The translations under genes and the position numbers were made by a program. Of a DNA stretch of 64,000 bases, positions 48,383-59,226 are shown one piece after another. The stretch's first letter is position 1; every line of letters begins with the position of its first letter. Below the pieces are notes generated by a model that saw only the letters and a program-made list of their open reading frames with translations, was not told where the DNA came from and did no database searches. This DNA comes from Paulinella micropora (lineage: Eukaryota; Cercozoa; Imbricatea; Euglyphida): NCBI GenBank assembly GCA_009731375.1, contig BJOX01000311.1:402538-466537 (forward strand), written 5' to 3'.

Positions 48383-50294
48383 AACCCTTTTTCCACCCTG
48401 TCTACCCGTGTCTGTCTGATCTCCCTCACCGACCTCCGTTCGCAGCGGGATGAAGATTTTCTTGTCCCAGCGCTCGATGCGGGGTTTCTTGTTGCGAACC
48501 GCATCTGTCTGCGCAGTGTAGGCCATTTGGAAGCCTTTCCGCATCAACCAGCCCCCGTTGTTGACGCCGGCAAACACTTTGTCTGCCGCGCCCACACAAC
48601 AACCCACCAGTCGGAGCAGCACAGCATCTGCGTGTGCGCGGCAGCGGCGACTAGCGCTGTCTGTGGAGAAGGAGGAGGGAGGGAGGGAGGGAGGGGGGGG
48701 GGCTGACCGTAGAACTTGTTGAAGACGCGGGGCACGCCGGCAAAGATGGTGGGCTGTACGCGAATCAGGTCCTCGGTGAGCTTGTGGATGTCTCCCTGCT
48801 GGAACCAGATGGAGGCGCCAATCTGCCCACACCACGCCAACAGCACATGCACGCGCCGTACACAGAGATGGGAAACAAGCATGATGCCACAGACACTTTG
48901 TGAATTTTCACGTAAACACATATGCAAGTCCTAGTCGTGGTCCTTGATCATTTTGGACATGCGATTCGATGATATATACATAGACATGCAATATTACATA
49001 TGCACACACGCATTTACATACGTATAAATATAGAAAATTTTGAACAAGAGATAAATAGGCAAACATCCCGACAGAGAAACAAGTCAGATGAATAGATGGA
49101 AAGGTACATATACAAACAGACATAGGAGAAAAATAGTACATGTAAAAGAACATTTTTCGTAAAAGTACATGTACATACTGAAATGTATATTTCTACAAAT
49201 ATATCTGTGCAACACAACTGTGTGTATGTGTGCCGTGTCTGTGTATGGGCCCACGTGATGGTGGAGGCGCGTGGCCGTGAGGAACTATTAATGTATGTAT
49301 GTACGTATGTATGTATGTATGTATGTATGTATGTATGTATGTATGTATGTCTGTATGTATGCATGCATGCGAGCTGTATTGACGTCTGTACCCAAAGCAT
49401 GTTGTACTGTACGATGCACTCGAAGATGTGGGCCAGGGGCAGGTAAGAGAGGTAGCGGTCGCTGGAGCGCGTCACCGTGATGACGCCGCTGGCCCAGGCC
49501 AGGTTCCTGTGCGCCAACATCACCCCTGCACACAGCAAACCGCGCAACACACCCACATGAACGCCGCTCAAGATTCGCACGAGCAGGTCGCGGTTCTGCG
49601 TGACAGGCGCAGCGGCAAGACGTGCGGTCTGTCTGCATGCAAGGATAGTCTGTACGCGTATGTTATGTATGCATGTATGTATGCATGTATGTATGTATGT
49701 ATGTATGTATGTATGTATGTATGTACTAGCATGTGTCGCGAGCAGGCTCCGCAGTGCTCTGTGGGTCGGTTGGCTGGCCGAGTTGACCTTTGGGCATGCC
49801 GGTGGTGCCGCTGGTGTACATGATGAAGGCCAAGTCCTCGGTCTTTGGCGGCACCAGCGGCAGCTCCTTCTTCTCCTCGCCCAGCTTCAGCAAGGCCGAG
49901 AACCCGACCAGCGAGATTCCCAGCTTCTTAAGCTGCTCCACGTCGGCGTCCGGCACCTGCTCGTGCTTGTTGCCGTAGGCCTCATGGTGGTCGAACAGCA
50001 CTACCAGCTTGATGCTGCTGGTCTCGCCCTTCTCCGCCTTGGCCGCGAAGTTGGCCATCACCGTTTTGAGCTCCGCCTGCGACACGAAGATGGCCACCAG
50101 GTCCCCATGATCCTGCCCAACAGCACACACCAGCTCGAGGGATAGGAGAGGAGGCCAAGGGAGGACGAGCAAGTGGGAGCAGTCGCACGACGGGGAAGAG
50201 GCCGCACAAGGGCTTGTTGCCACAACAATCGCGTTGAGCAGATAGGGCCAACATACAAGCACAGCAGGGAGAGGCAGGGAGGGAGGGAGGGAGG

Positions 50295-50330
<36 letters not shown>

Positions 50331-50333
50331 CAC

Positions 50334-50392
<59 letters not shown>

Positions 50393-51013
50393 CGAGAGAG
50401 AGAGAGAGAGCGAGAGAGAGAGAGAGAGCGAGAGAGAGAGAGAGAGAGAAGAGAGGGTGCTGGACCTGTATGTAGGCGACGGCGTCAGCGCCGAGTGTGC
50501 TGTAGAGGCTGACGACGCGCACACTCTGCGAGTAGCAGGCAAGGGCGGTGGTCTGCCATTCCATGCGGTTGCCGCTGAAGATGCCCACGTTCTGTCCGGC
50601 CTTCAGCCCCTGCGCCACCAGCGCGCGCCCCAAAGCCTCCACCTTGGCCTCGATCTGCACGTACGTCTCCTCCACGAACTCGCCCCGCTTCACCTTGCCG
50701 TTGTCTTGCACGTCGTACTTGCGCGTGGCGAAGCACACGTTGTCCGGGAAGCCCTTGGCGCCGCGCTGAAACAGGTCCCAAACCGTGTCGTAGCTCTTTG
50801 CCTCGTAGCCTACAAGTGGCAGAGCGTGCAGAGCACACGTGTGTGGTGTGCAGGACCTGTCTTGGTGGGCTCTTTCTCGCTGTCCAGCATTTTGATGTTG
50901 GTGATGCGGGGAATGCCTTCCCCGTCCATGGCCGTCGCGCCCTCAACCTCCTTGCTCTGGTTGAGCAGCTCCGGCCGCGACAGCGTCCCCGGCCGCGATT
51001 GGCCGAGACCCAT
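44495..51013 (-). CDS. Long-chain acyl-CoA synthetase, 15 exons
   Basis: Activates long-chain fatty acids to acyl-CoA with ATP. Exons: 51013-50857, 50809-50466, 50112-49788, 49525-49392, 48822-48708, 48582-48434, 47403-47226, 46888-46789, 46619-46540, 46461-46408, 46161-46058, 45405-45298, 45060-44920, 44851-44781, 44564-44495. They join in frame to 2130 bp (709 residues plus TGA), normal for the family. Motifs: N-terminal AMP-binding lobe ([20 protein letters not shown]), ATP loop [11 protein letters not shown] (exons 3-4), PLAHIFE, ISGAAP and GYGMTE (exon 7), YTGDIG (exon 9), [21 protein letters not shown] region (exons 10-11), LTPTFKLKR (exon 14). The start MGLGQS fits an N-myristoylation signal. 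Ten of 14 introns begin GTC; all end AG. Introns hold many microsatellites. The start is the first ATG giving this N-terminus; a further upstream exon is not excluded. Confidence 0.92.
45518..45960. repeat. TA/GA/GT microsatellite cluster in LACS intron 11
   Basis: (TA)n, then (GA)n with GACA interruptions, then (GT)n and (GA)n blocks. Counterpart of 32938-33425 with different lengths. Confidence 0.85.
47879..48300. mobile_element. About 420-bp insertion in LACS intron 6, absent from the other copy
   Basis: Non-repetitive, moderately GC-rich sequence set between two TCTA arrays, each preceded by AAACATATCTATCT (47773-47786 and 48305-48318). The equivalent place in the inserted LACS copy (37285-37465) has only the TCTA array. 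It contains a perfect 11-bp hairpin (ACACCAACCAC 48192-48202 with GTGGTTGGTGT 48212-48222) and a second one (AGTTCAA 48147-48153 with TTGAACT near 48175). No ORF. Its nature is unknown. Confidence 0.5.
49292..49366 (+). repeat. (TATG)n microsatellites in LACS introns
   Basis: Tetranucleotide array in intron 4; a second (TATG)n array lies at 49661-49724 in intron 3. Confidence 0.85.
50280..50456 (+). repeat. (GA)n microsatellite in LACS intron 2
   Basis: Long GA tract with CG and CA interruptions. Other (GA)n tracts in the locus: 35821-35852, 36874-36905, 47408-47440. Confidence 0.85.
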
Positions 51014-51175
51014 GCGAACAACCTGCCAGCCAGCGCATTCATTATGTGCAGCCAGTCGCCCTCCCACCCTTGCAGCTAGCCGCCAACATCCGCCAACATC
51101 CTCCTTCCTTCCGTCTGGCTATCTGTCTATCGTTTTGTGTGTCTCTCCCTGTCTGTGTCTGTTTGTCTCACTCAC

Positions 51176-51260
<85 letters not shown>

Positions 51261-51303
51261 GTGTCTGTCCGTCTGGCTGTGTCTCTCTCTCTCTCTCTCG
51301 CTA

Positions 51304-51345
<42 letters not shown>

Positions 51346-52659
51346 ACTATGATACTTAGTCGTCCATCGCAAACATGAGTATTATTATCATCGCTGCTGT
51401 GGTTGTTGTTGTTGTTGTTGTTGCGGTTGTTGTTGTTGTTGTTGTTATTGTTGTTGTTGTTGTTGTAATTAATTACAGTAATTAAACAGTGGCATGATGG
51501 TGCATGGATAACGGCCTTAAAACCCACTTAAAGACAAGTAGATGTCTAATCATCCCCGGCCGACTCGGGACGCCAGAGCATGTCTCACTGTACTATAGGA
51601 CTCTAGAGCTCAAAGACAAGAAATAAAGAGAGAGGGAAAAGGAGCAGAAGAACATGTACTATAGTTAAGAGGGAGAAGAAGAAAGGCTGTGAGGAGCGCA
51701 GACAAGCCTCGAGAGAGGAGCAAGTCCATTGAAAACGGAGAGAAGGAAGAGAGAGGGAAGATGAAGGGGGAGGAGAAACTCGGCGTGACCAATGGGAAAA
51801 CAGTCTGAGCAACAAGGTAGAAGCTCGCGCGTGAAACGAACAAGTCGAATGGAGCAGGCAAGCACCAGCAATTAGTTACAAGCGCTGGAGGCCGAAAGAG
51901 AGAGCTGTCTAGAAACCTGTTGTTGTTGTTCTTGTTTTTGTTGTTGTTTTTGTTGTTTTTTTTGTTGTTGTTTTTGTTTCTTTGTTGTTGTTGTTGTTGT
52001 TGTTGTTTTTGTTGTTGTTGTTGTTGTTGTCTGTCTGTCTGTCTGTCTCTTTCTTTCTCTCCTCACTCAATCACTCAAAGAAGAAGACTCATTGTTTGCC
52101 CACTTTCTATTTCTTAAGACTTGCCCTAGTACCTGTACCAATAACTTCTTTAACTAACCAAAGGCAAGGAAAGTAAGGACCTGATTTTATTAGCTATGAA
52201 TAAGAGTTACCAGCTTGTCAAATAAGTAGTTTTAGAGAAAAATTGCATTCAAGAAATGACCCCAAAATACTTAAGCTTGGGCAACGCAGTTGCTTTCCAT
52301 CCAATAAATAATAACTTACCTCATCAACCCACCACTAGGCCACAAAGGACGGTACTAATTACGACTGACATTCGACCTCCGCATTGAATTCCTCATTTTT
52401 ATAGCTTGCCCAAGCAGCACAAAATGTCTAACTGGGTCTGCTTATCTTCGCAAATAAAATAATGCCCAAAGTGTTTCTTCTTCTTTGGACGTCGCTAATA
52501 AGACTATACCATCAAATAGCACATTAATACGAACTGGGCAACCGACATTCCGTCTATAGCATATACAGTACATACCCGTTTCCGTTATGCAGAGGCTGTG
52601 CAGACCTGCGACTAGCCTATGCTACAATAACTTTCGAAGAAGGTTTTACGGAACCTGTA
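51014..52659. other. Region upstream of LACS: microsatellites, no gene
   Basis: Contains (CT)n 51179-51206, (TA)n 51207-51258, (CT)n 51283-51342, (GTT)n 51402-51467 and (GTT)n 51918-52030. Likely includes the LACS promoter and 5' UTR but no defined element is visible. Confidence 0.6.
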
Positions 52660-54900
52660 GTAGTAGTAGTAGTTTAATAGGAAAGCAGTTCCCTTACGGG
52701 AACTATACTCCTAAAGACAAACCAGAAGTAGGACTACTGGGATGACTTACTTCAAGCCAAACAAAATAATCTATACGTACTAAAAGTTCAAAATCCCCTA
52801 AATTAAACACAAGTCTCAGGACGATCCAAGAAGCCTCCATTATCAAGGTCGAATCCAAGCACCCACGATTCCAAAAAAGAAACCTCCACAACTAACCATG
52901 CGACCTATATATGAGTTTATGACAACCTCTAGAGCTTATAAAAGCTCTTTAATGGCTACATTGAAGTCCTTCAGAAAACCCCTCATAACATCAGTATGAA
53001 AAGAAGCGTTTAAGGACCAAGTGCCTAATAAGGATGTCAATTGGTTACTAGAAATAGTACCATCAGGAGAAAAAGTCGAGCCAAAATATTTCCATTGTAG
53101 AGACTTTACAATAGGCTTTGTTAAAGCGCAGTCATTAAAGACATGTAGTTCTGAATGTTCATTTGTTGTGCAAATTCCACAGGGAATATTCACAGGAGTA
53201 CCAAAGCCTCTATGAGAAAGGGCAAAACGAAGGCAACCTGCTCTAGCGAGAGAGAACAATCTTCTCCCACCCTCATAATTACCTTTCGTTAAATAAAGTT
53301 CCATGGATAAATTTTTCTTGACTGATTAGAAAGATAAGTTTGAAATGGATAAATTTTTGACCCATTCCTGTTGCTCATAATTATGAATGAGCATTTTTAT
53401 TTGTGGTTTTAGGGCTATTCTTAATAAATAAAAGCATATCATTTGTGAACGAATCAGGTTTGATCATTTTAAGGTCCATTATAACCCTTCCAACCCAATA
53501 TTGTTAGCTTTGCTTAAAGTATTCAGTAAACTGATCCTGAACACATGGTGAAGTAAACTGTGGTCAGGGAACGAAAGCAAAAAAGAAAGTCTTTTCATAT
53601 TCCCTCTTCCAACTACTGACCATAATCCCAACTCCCCTTGACAGGCAATATTAGGAAAGTCTTTGGGTACACGCAAAATTTTGCGAACTAAATAATAATT
53701 TATTGTGTTGCCTTCTTCCCATGTTCTTTTTGGGTGCCAAAATTCAGACCCACAATCCTGAAACAGTGAAGAGGTAATAAGTTGCATAGCTATATAAGGT
53801 GCAACCCCCTTCTTATTCCCATAGCAAGTACCATGTTGATGCATTGCTTAGCTTTTTTTATCCTATCAGCATTTGTTTTCCAAGACAAATTTTTTTCACA
53901 AATAACTCCCAAATATTTGTAGGATTCTGCCTCCAGGACATTTTGTCCCGTAAGAGTCCAATTGTGAGTGACTTTATTTATTCTTATTATTGAAAATAAC
54001 AATGTTAGATTTGTCTTTATTAAATTCAGCATTATTATCTTTAGCCCACAGCAAAAACATCTAATTGTTTCTGCAAATCATGGGCAGAGTTAGATAATAA
54101 GACAATGTCATCAATATATAAGAGGCAACTTAACGATAGAGAAAAGGAAAGTTCCTTGTCTTGAGCAAAGAGTGTAACTCCTTTAGTAGAAGAACGTAAC
54201 TTATTGGCTAAATCAGAGGTATAAAGACAGTATAATAGAGGGGACAGAGGGCACCCTTGCCTTACACCTCTATTGGTATCAAACCAAGGGGACATACCTT
54301 CAGCCGTATCTACTCTATTCTGTACTCTGGCATAGACCTTTCAGGGCGTACAGGAAAAAAGAAGATATTCCCAAACTTTCTAGTTTTCTCCCAAAATGTC
54401 TCTCTCCACAGAATCAAACGCTTTAGAGACATCAAGAAAGGCAGCAAAAGTTGGATCTTTGTGAACAGTGATAACTTCGTGAAGAAGAAAGATTTGGTGC
54501 TGACTTCCCCTTCCTTTACGAGCACCACCCTGTTCAACAGACAAAAGATTAGACGAATCTACCACGTTTTCAATCTATTCAATAAAAGCGTAGCATAAAA
54601 CTTATCAATAACAGACAACAGTGTCTGTACTGAGAAGCATTTTGTCTATCTCCTTTACGTTCATAAATAGGTTTTATTATTCCTTTTGTATAATCCAAAG
54701 GTTTCGTGCCTGTTTGTAAACATCTATTAAATAAGAGTACGAAGAACTTTTTGACATTTGGTGCAGAGTTCAATGAAATATAAGAAAAAGTTCACCAGAA
54801 ATGCCATCCTGTCCAACACTCTTATATAGGCTTTAAAGAAGAATCAGCCTCTTTAATCTCTGCATCAGAAAAAGCTAGAAAAGGATGTGTTATCTAATAA
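52660..54900 (-). mobile_element. LINE (non-LTR retrotransposon), 5'-truncated, frame-disrupted
   Basis: Minus-strand reading in order: FSDAEIKEA (about 54850), KGIIKPIYERKGDR (about 54670), EQGGARKGRGSQ and AFLDVSKAFDSV (54520-54390), GVRQGCPLSPLLY (about 54260), LLYIDDIVLLS (about 54110, the YADD-type catalytic motif), YKYLGV...LSW (about 53920-53870), SEFWHPKRTW and GELGLWSVVG (53750-53600), and a C-terminal GICTTNEHSELHVFNDC zinc-like motif (about 53180-53130). Frameshifts separate the parts. The 3' end shows a (CTA)n-type tail in minus sense at 52660-52676. The endonuclease domain is missing, as in typical 5'-truncated insertions. The A1 repeat of the DIRS-like element starts about 260 bp further on. 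Confidence 0.82.
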
Positions 54901-55163
54901 AATATTATTATTATTTCTAGAACTATTTTGAATAAGGTCAGGCTGCATTAATAGAAGGGATATGTGAACGTAGTATACGAAACGATTTTATAACCCAAAA
55001 GCCGGTCCCGGGTGGCCGGCCGCTCAGTTTTGGTTGTGTCACAAACACTATTTTGCTACCCTCTCCCTTTACCTACCTTCCCCTCCAGGTTGTTCCATAA
55101 TAAGGACGAACCTGGTTTGGGGTTTCTATCCTACCACTACAAGTGAGACTCAAGTGCCTAAAT
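54901..55163. other. Spacer between LINE and DIRS-like element
   Basis: No gene. GC-rich patch GGTCCCGGGTGGCCGGCCGC at 55004-55023. Confidence 0.5.
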
Positions 55164-55378
55164 GCGTCATTTCACAAATAACCATATCAGACAGAGTGAG
55201 CCGGTAGTGACAATCAATTGAGTTCACTTGCAGAGTTTCTCTGCGCAAATAAAGAAGCGGGAACTATTGTTCCCGCTCGAAAATTTGAAGATTAGAACAA
55301 CAATCCTGTCCCCCTCAGATTTGCATTTTTTGTTTTATAGAAAAGTGCTTTTAGTTTGGGTTTTAGGAAAGGCAAGAA
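55164..55378 (+). repeat. Split direct repeat A1
   Basis: 215 bp, matches A2 at 61617-61831 with 3 mismatches and no indel. Contains the hairpin AGCGGGAAC/GTTCCCGCT near 55255-55276. Gag ATG follows 4 bp after its end. Confidence 0.92.
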
Positions 55379-55382
55379 ATCC

Positions 55383-56659
55383 ATGTCAAGCGAGAAACCC
55401 AAGCGAGTCAAGAAGCCTTCAGCAAAGAAGAGACGTGCAGAGGAAGATGCTAGCGACGACGACCACGACTACCAAGGAGGAGGAGATCACAGCGCGGCTG
55501 GAGGCAGTGCGAGTGTGTCTGGCAGCTCTGCATCTACGACCAGCCCTACCGCAGCGACAGGCGCCGGCGCCAGCAATGACCAACCTCTCGGGAGCGCAGC
55601 CAACAGCAGCAGCAGCAGCAGCACTGGTAACACTCACGCACCGTCACCAGCATCATCATCATCGTCATTCATCGGCGGGGCTGTGGCACCGACATTACAA
55701 CAACAACAAGACGCACTACGAGCANNNNNNNNNNTAACAACAACAAGACACACTACGAGCAGCGGGCCTGGGCAGTCTCGGGGGCCACATCAACACTTCT
55801 CCATCGAATCCCCCGAAGGCACTCCCACTTACGAGCGACTACTTGGGAAAGGTGGGGCTGCTACTGCAGGCAGGGATCAACTCTACCTTCTTCGACCAGA
55901 CCAACCGGCTATCCGAGCAAGTCAACGCCATGATCCACCAAGCGAAGCAAGAGACGGGGCAACGTGACACCAAGCTCATCGAGAAGCCCGTGCACCGACG
56001 TTACTTCCAAGGTGGGAAGATCATCATGGCGGTACTGGAAAATAATGTGTACAAGAGTGAGCAAGAGCGGCTGACGGATGCAAGCGCAATGGCTACCGCA
56101 CTAGCTACCCTGGCAATGGACATGGGTGGGCCGACGCCTCTCTCCGCGGAAGAAGCAGAGCAAAAGTTCCTGCAGGCAGCAAAGCGGCTGCGGATCGCGG
56201 GGGGACATCGCCGCCTATTGCGAACCTATCAGGGCACACACTTCGAAGAGCGCCGCGCACCCCTACGGCAGCCAAGGCAAGGGGTTGTGCCGCATATGCT
56301 ACTCTCCGCAACACTGGCCCAAGGACTGCCCACAGCGAGGCAATGCCAACGGTGCTGCTACCGGCAACACCGCAGCACACCAGAGCACTGCGACTGTACC
56401 AACGCTGGCGTGGCAAGGCGTCCCTGGCTACACAGTCCCACCAACCGGGCCGCAGCCGCCAATTCAATACGCGATCCCGCCACAGCAACCACAAAACCCG
56501 ACAGGGTACATAACAGTCAGCCCAACAGTGCCCCCACCATACATACCATCTAGTGCTCGCACACATGTATCCTGCACCCATTGCCACAAGCGCGGGCACA
56601 CCGCAGAAAGCTGTTGGACCCTGAACCAACATCAACGCCCTCAGCGCACTACCAACTGA
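55383..56659 (+). pseudogene. DIRS-like gag with two CCHC zinc knuckles, one frameshift
   Basis: From ATG 55383: basic N-terminus, Ser/Gly/Ala-rich low-complexity stretch, N gap at 55725-55734, then a helical domain (LLLQAGINSTFFDQTN...). A run of six G at about 56199-56204 coincides with a change from the first frame to the one that carries CRICYSPQHWPKDC and CTHCHKRGHTAESC, both CX2CX4HX4C. The stop is TGA 56657-56659. One extra G would explain the shift; a programmed frameshift or sequencing error are alternatives. Confidence 0.75.
55725..55734. other. Assembly gap (10 N), flanks overlap by about 28 bp
   Basis: ACAACAACAAGACGCACTACGAGCA before the gap recurs, with one change, right after it. 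Confidence 0.85.
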
Positions 56660-57095
56660 ACACTCAATCACAACTCACGAACACAAATAAGTCTTGCACA
56701 TCTGCACTAGCGATACTTGCAAACGTCGTCGAGTTTGAGTCACATACACACGCAGCAGAAAACAGTACATATGCATTAAATATATGTTACTCTTACTCTT
56801 CTTTATGTGTATTTCGAAATATATTATACGGTCGGACTCGCACGGCAACACGCCACCGGTTTAAATATGAATAGTCAAACAACGACGGCAACACGCCGGA
56901 AAGTAATGTAAAAGTGCAACGAACAAGCCACAGTTTAATACGGCATTACCACTTTCCCAAACACCAACTCAGTCACTTTTTAGTATTAAAATCATTATCT
57001 CTTACTGTGACTGGCAGACACTCACGCCCAAAACTGGTCGGCAAGATATCAGATTTTCTACCGAAAACTGCGCCGAAATCAAAAATATTCAAAGA
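56660..57095. other. Non-coding stretch between gag and RT
   Basis: No recognisable coding content; AT-rich with short ORFs only. Confidence 0.5.
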
Positions 57096-57419
57096 CTATG
57101 CGGGGATCATGCAGTGCGTTTGGTGCAAAAAGACCGGACATCTAGCATACTTGACCATATCGTTGATTTGTTCGTTGACAAATGCCAGGTGCTCAAAATA
57201 TGACGGATGATTTACAAAATGTGTGGCAGGCGGCGTGCGTTCGAATGTCAGCTCGACCCCATACGCTAGCCACGACAGTACAACGGGGTCGGTCCCAAAC
57301 GCTTTCCAGTATCCGAGCTTTGCCTTGATAGCGTGTGCCGGGTCCGTGGAGTCAGCCCATGGGTTGCAACGGTTAAAATTTTCACCCAAGGTCTTGAGCC
57401 GTTCATGTGCTTGCTCCAA
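57096..57419 (-). pseudogene. RT N-terminal fragment on the opposite strand
   Basis: A minus-strand ORF of 107 codons reads like the conserved N-terminus of DIRS-family RT: WKAFGTDPVVLSWLAYGVEL, FVNEQINDMVKYARCPVF and HCMI. The plus-strand RT begins at about 57490 with the equivalent end of that region (SFVATDSARGDAVEVNEDDC). The two parts lie head to head and overlap in homology by roughly 20 residues, so this is an inverted partial relative rather than a clean flip. Confidence 0.6.
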
Positions 57420-57453
57420 GTGAAAGATACATAGCTTTGGACTTCGATTGTAG

Positions 57454-59139
57454 GTGATCGTAGGAGTTCAGTCACATATGGGATTTCCTCCTGTGGTATC
57501 GTTTGTCGCGACGGACAGCGCGCGGGGGGACGCAGTGGAAGTAAACGAAGATGACTGCATCATGATCGAACCACTACAAGTGCTCGCGGACCCGGCAGGG
57601 ATTAAGAAAACAAAGCTCTGCATCGACAAACGTTTTAGTAACTCGTTCCAAGCAAAAGCTCCATTCACCATGGAGACTTTAGAAAAGGACATACAAATGG
57701 TACTGGACGGAGACGCGGGCACAAAGCTGTTCGTGGTGGACCTCAAGCGTGCTTTCTACTCAATACCCCTTTCAAGACAAAGCAGACCTTACTCGTCGTT
57801 CCGACACAACTGCAAGACGTACCAGAACACCACACTACTCTACGGCTTCTGCACAGCACCATTCTGGTTTGGAAAGACGATGCGCGCGGTGGTGCGACTG
57901 CTACGAGCCTTGAACATACCTTGCATGCAATACGCTGACGACTTCCTGTTCGCAATCAAANNNNNNNNNNGTTCACAATCAAACTAGCCAGGACTCACGA
58001 CGGCATACCGGCGTTCGTGAAGGCACTCTTCAGCCTCTTAGGCCTCCCCCTCTCGGAGAAGACGTGTTGGGAGCCGGCAGATGAAGTCCAATACTTGGGC
58101 TACATCATCAACAGCAAAGAAAGCTGGATCGGGGTACCGGAGGAAAAAAGGTTGAAGCTACTGCGCTCAATCCTCCAGCTACTAAGCGACGTTCACTCAC
58201 GGAGCGTCAGTCAAACAGCTACACTCGACTGCTGCTTCGATCATCGCGTTGAAACTAGCGCTTCAGAACGCAATGCTGTTCACGCGAGTCACGCTGGCAA
58301 CAGTCGTGCACTGCAAGAGGATCGAACGGGATACCATTTGCACCTCAACAGGGTCGGAGCTCAGTGAAGAACTCCAACATTGGCTCCACATTCTGCGAGA
58401 CCCACTGAAATGCAAACGAGCTATCTTCCAGGCACGGACGGACATCGAGCTGAGGCTCGACGCGGGGGAATTTGCAGTAGGTGGCCACGTACTGAATATG
58501 GACGTGACTATACCATTGCCCACCGAACTCATCGGCACCTCTTCCACCCACAGAGAGCTCTGGGCAGCCACAGTGGTCCCACTACACTTCAGACACATTT
58601 TGAGTAATCGTAACACCGTGCTCACGGTCTTCGATTCAGCCAACGCTGTAATAGACTTACAGAAAGGCGGCTCACGAAAATGCCCACACCTCACGCAGTT
58701 ATGCAAAATAATTGACGATGTATACACGCAGCGGCTCAACATCAAAAACAAACTCTGGGGATGGGTGGAACGTAACACAAGGGCAGACGCGAACTCAAAG
58801 GCACTGAGTGCCGGCTTGACTAGCTTGACTGTCCACCCGGATATCATAAAGGCAATCACCTACCGATGGCACATAACGATCAGAGACGTGTGGGCACCGA
58901 ACTTCGGGCAGATAGGACAGTCAATTCTTCTCGCACTGAAAGAACGCAAGCGAGTTGCGTTTGTGATACCCAAATGGCAGGGAAGACCTTGGTGGCCACA
59001 AGTGCTTGAACACGCGAGGGATTCATTCCCATTACCACCCGCGGCGTATACGCTAGCACCAACATGGCCCACACACCCGCTACATATACATAGACCTCAG
59101 TGGCACATGCTTGCAGTCTTATTTGATTTTGCTAATTAA
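57454..59139 (+). pseudogene. DIRS-like reverse transcriptase and RNase H
   Basis: RT: KTKLCIDKRFSN, LFVVDLKRAFYSIPL (first catalytic Asp), LLYGFCTAPFWF, CMQYADDFLF (YADD) up to the gap at 57961; then LLGLPLSEKTCWEP and QYLGYIINS. A frame change near 58190 leads into the thumb/connection (LALQNAMLFTRVTLA) and RNase H: RLDAGEFAVGG (Asp), STHRELWAA (Glu), LTVFDSANAVIDLQ (Asp) and WVERNTRADANSKAL (final Asp). A C-terminal segment (AFVIPKWQGRPWW) is typical of the DIRS RNase H-recombinase linker. The stop is 59137-59139. A TTTTCTTACTACAG acceptor-like site at 59146-59159 suggests splicing to the recombinase ORF. Confidence 0.85.
57961..57970. other. Assembly gap (10 N) in RT, flanks overlap by about 13 bp
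   Basis: GTTCGCAATCAAA before and GTTCACAATCAAA after the gap are the same coding bases just after the YADD motif. Confidence 0.8.
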
Positions 59140-59226
59140 ATTTGTTTTCTTACTACAGGCCACGTCGTACTTAACGACCTTGACATAGCAATATGGGCAA
59201 GCCAAGGCCAGAAAAGACAGTCAACG

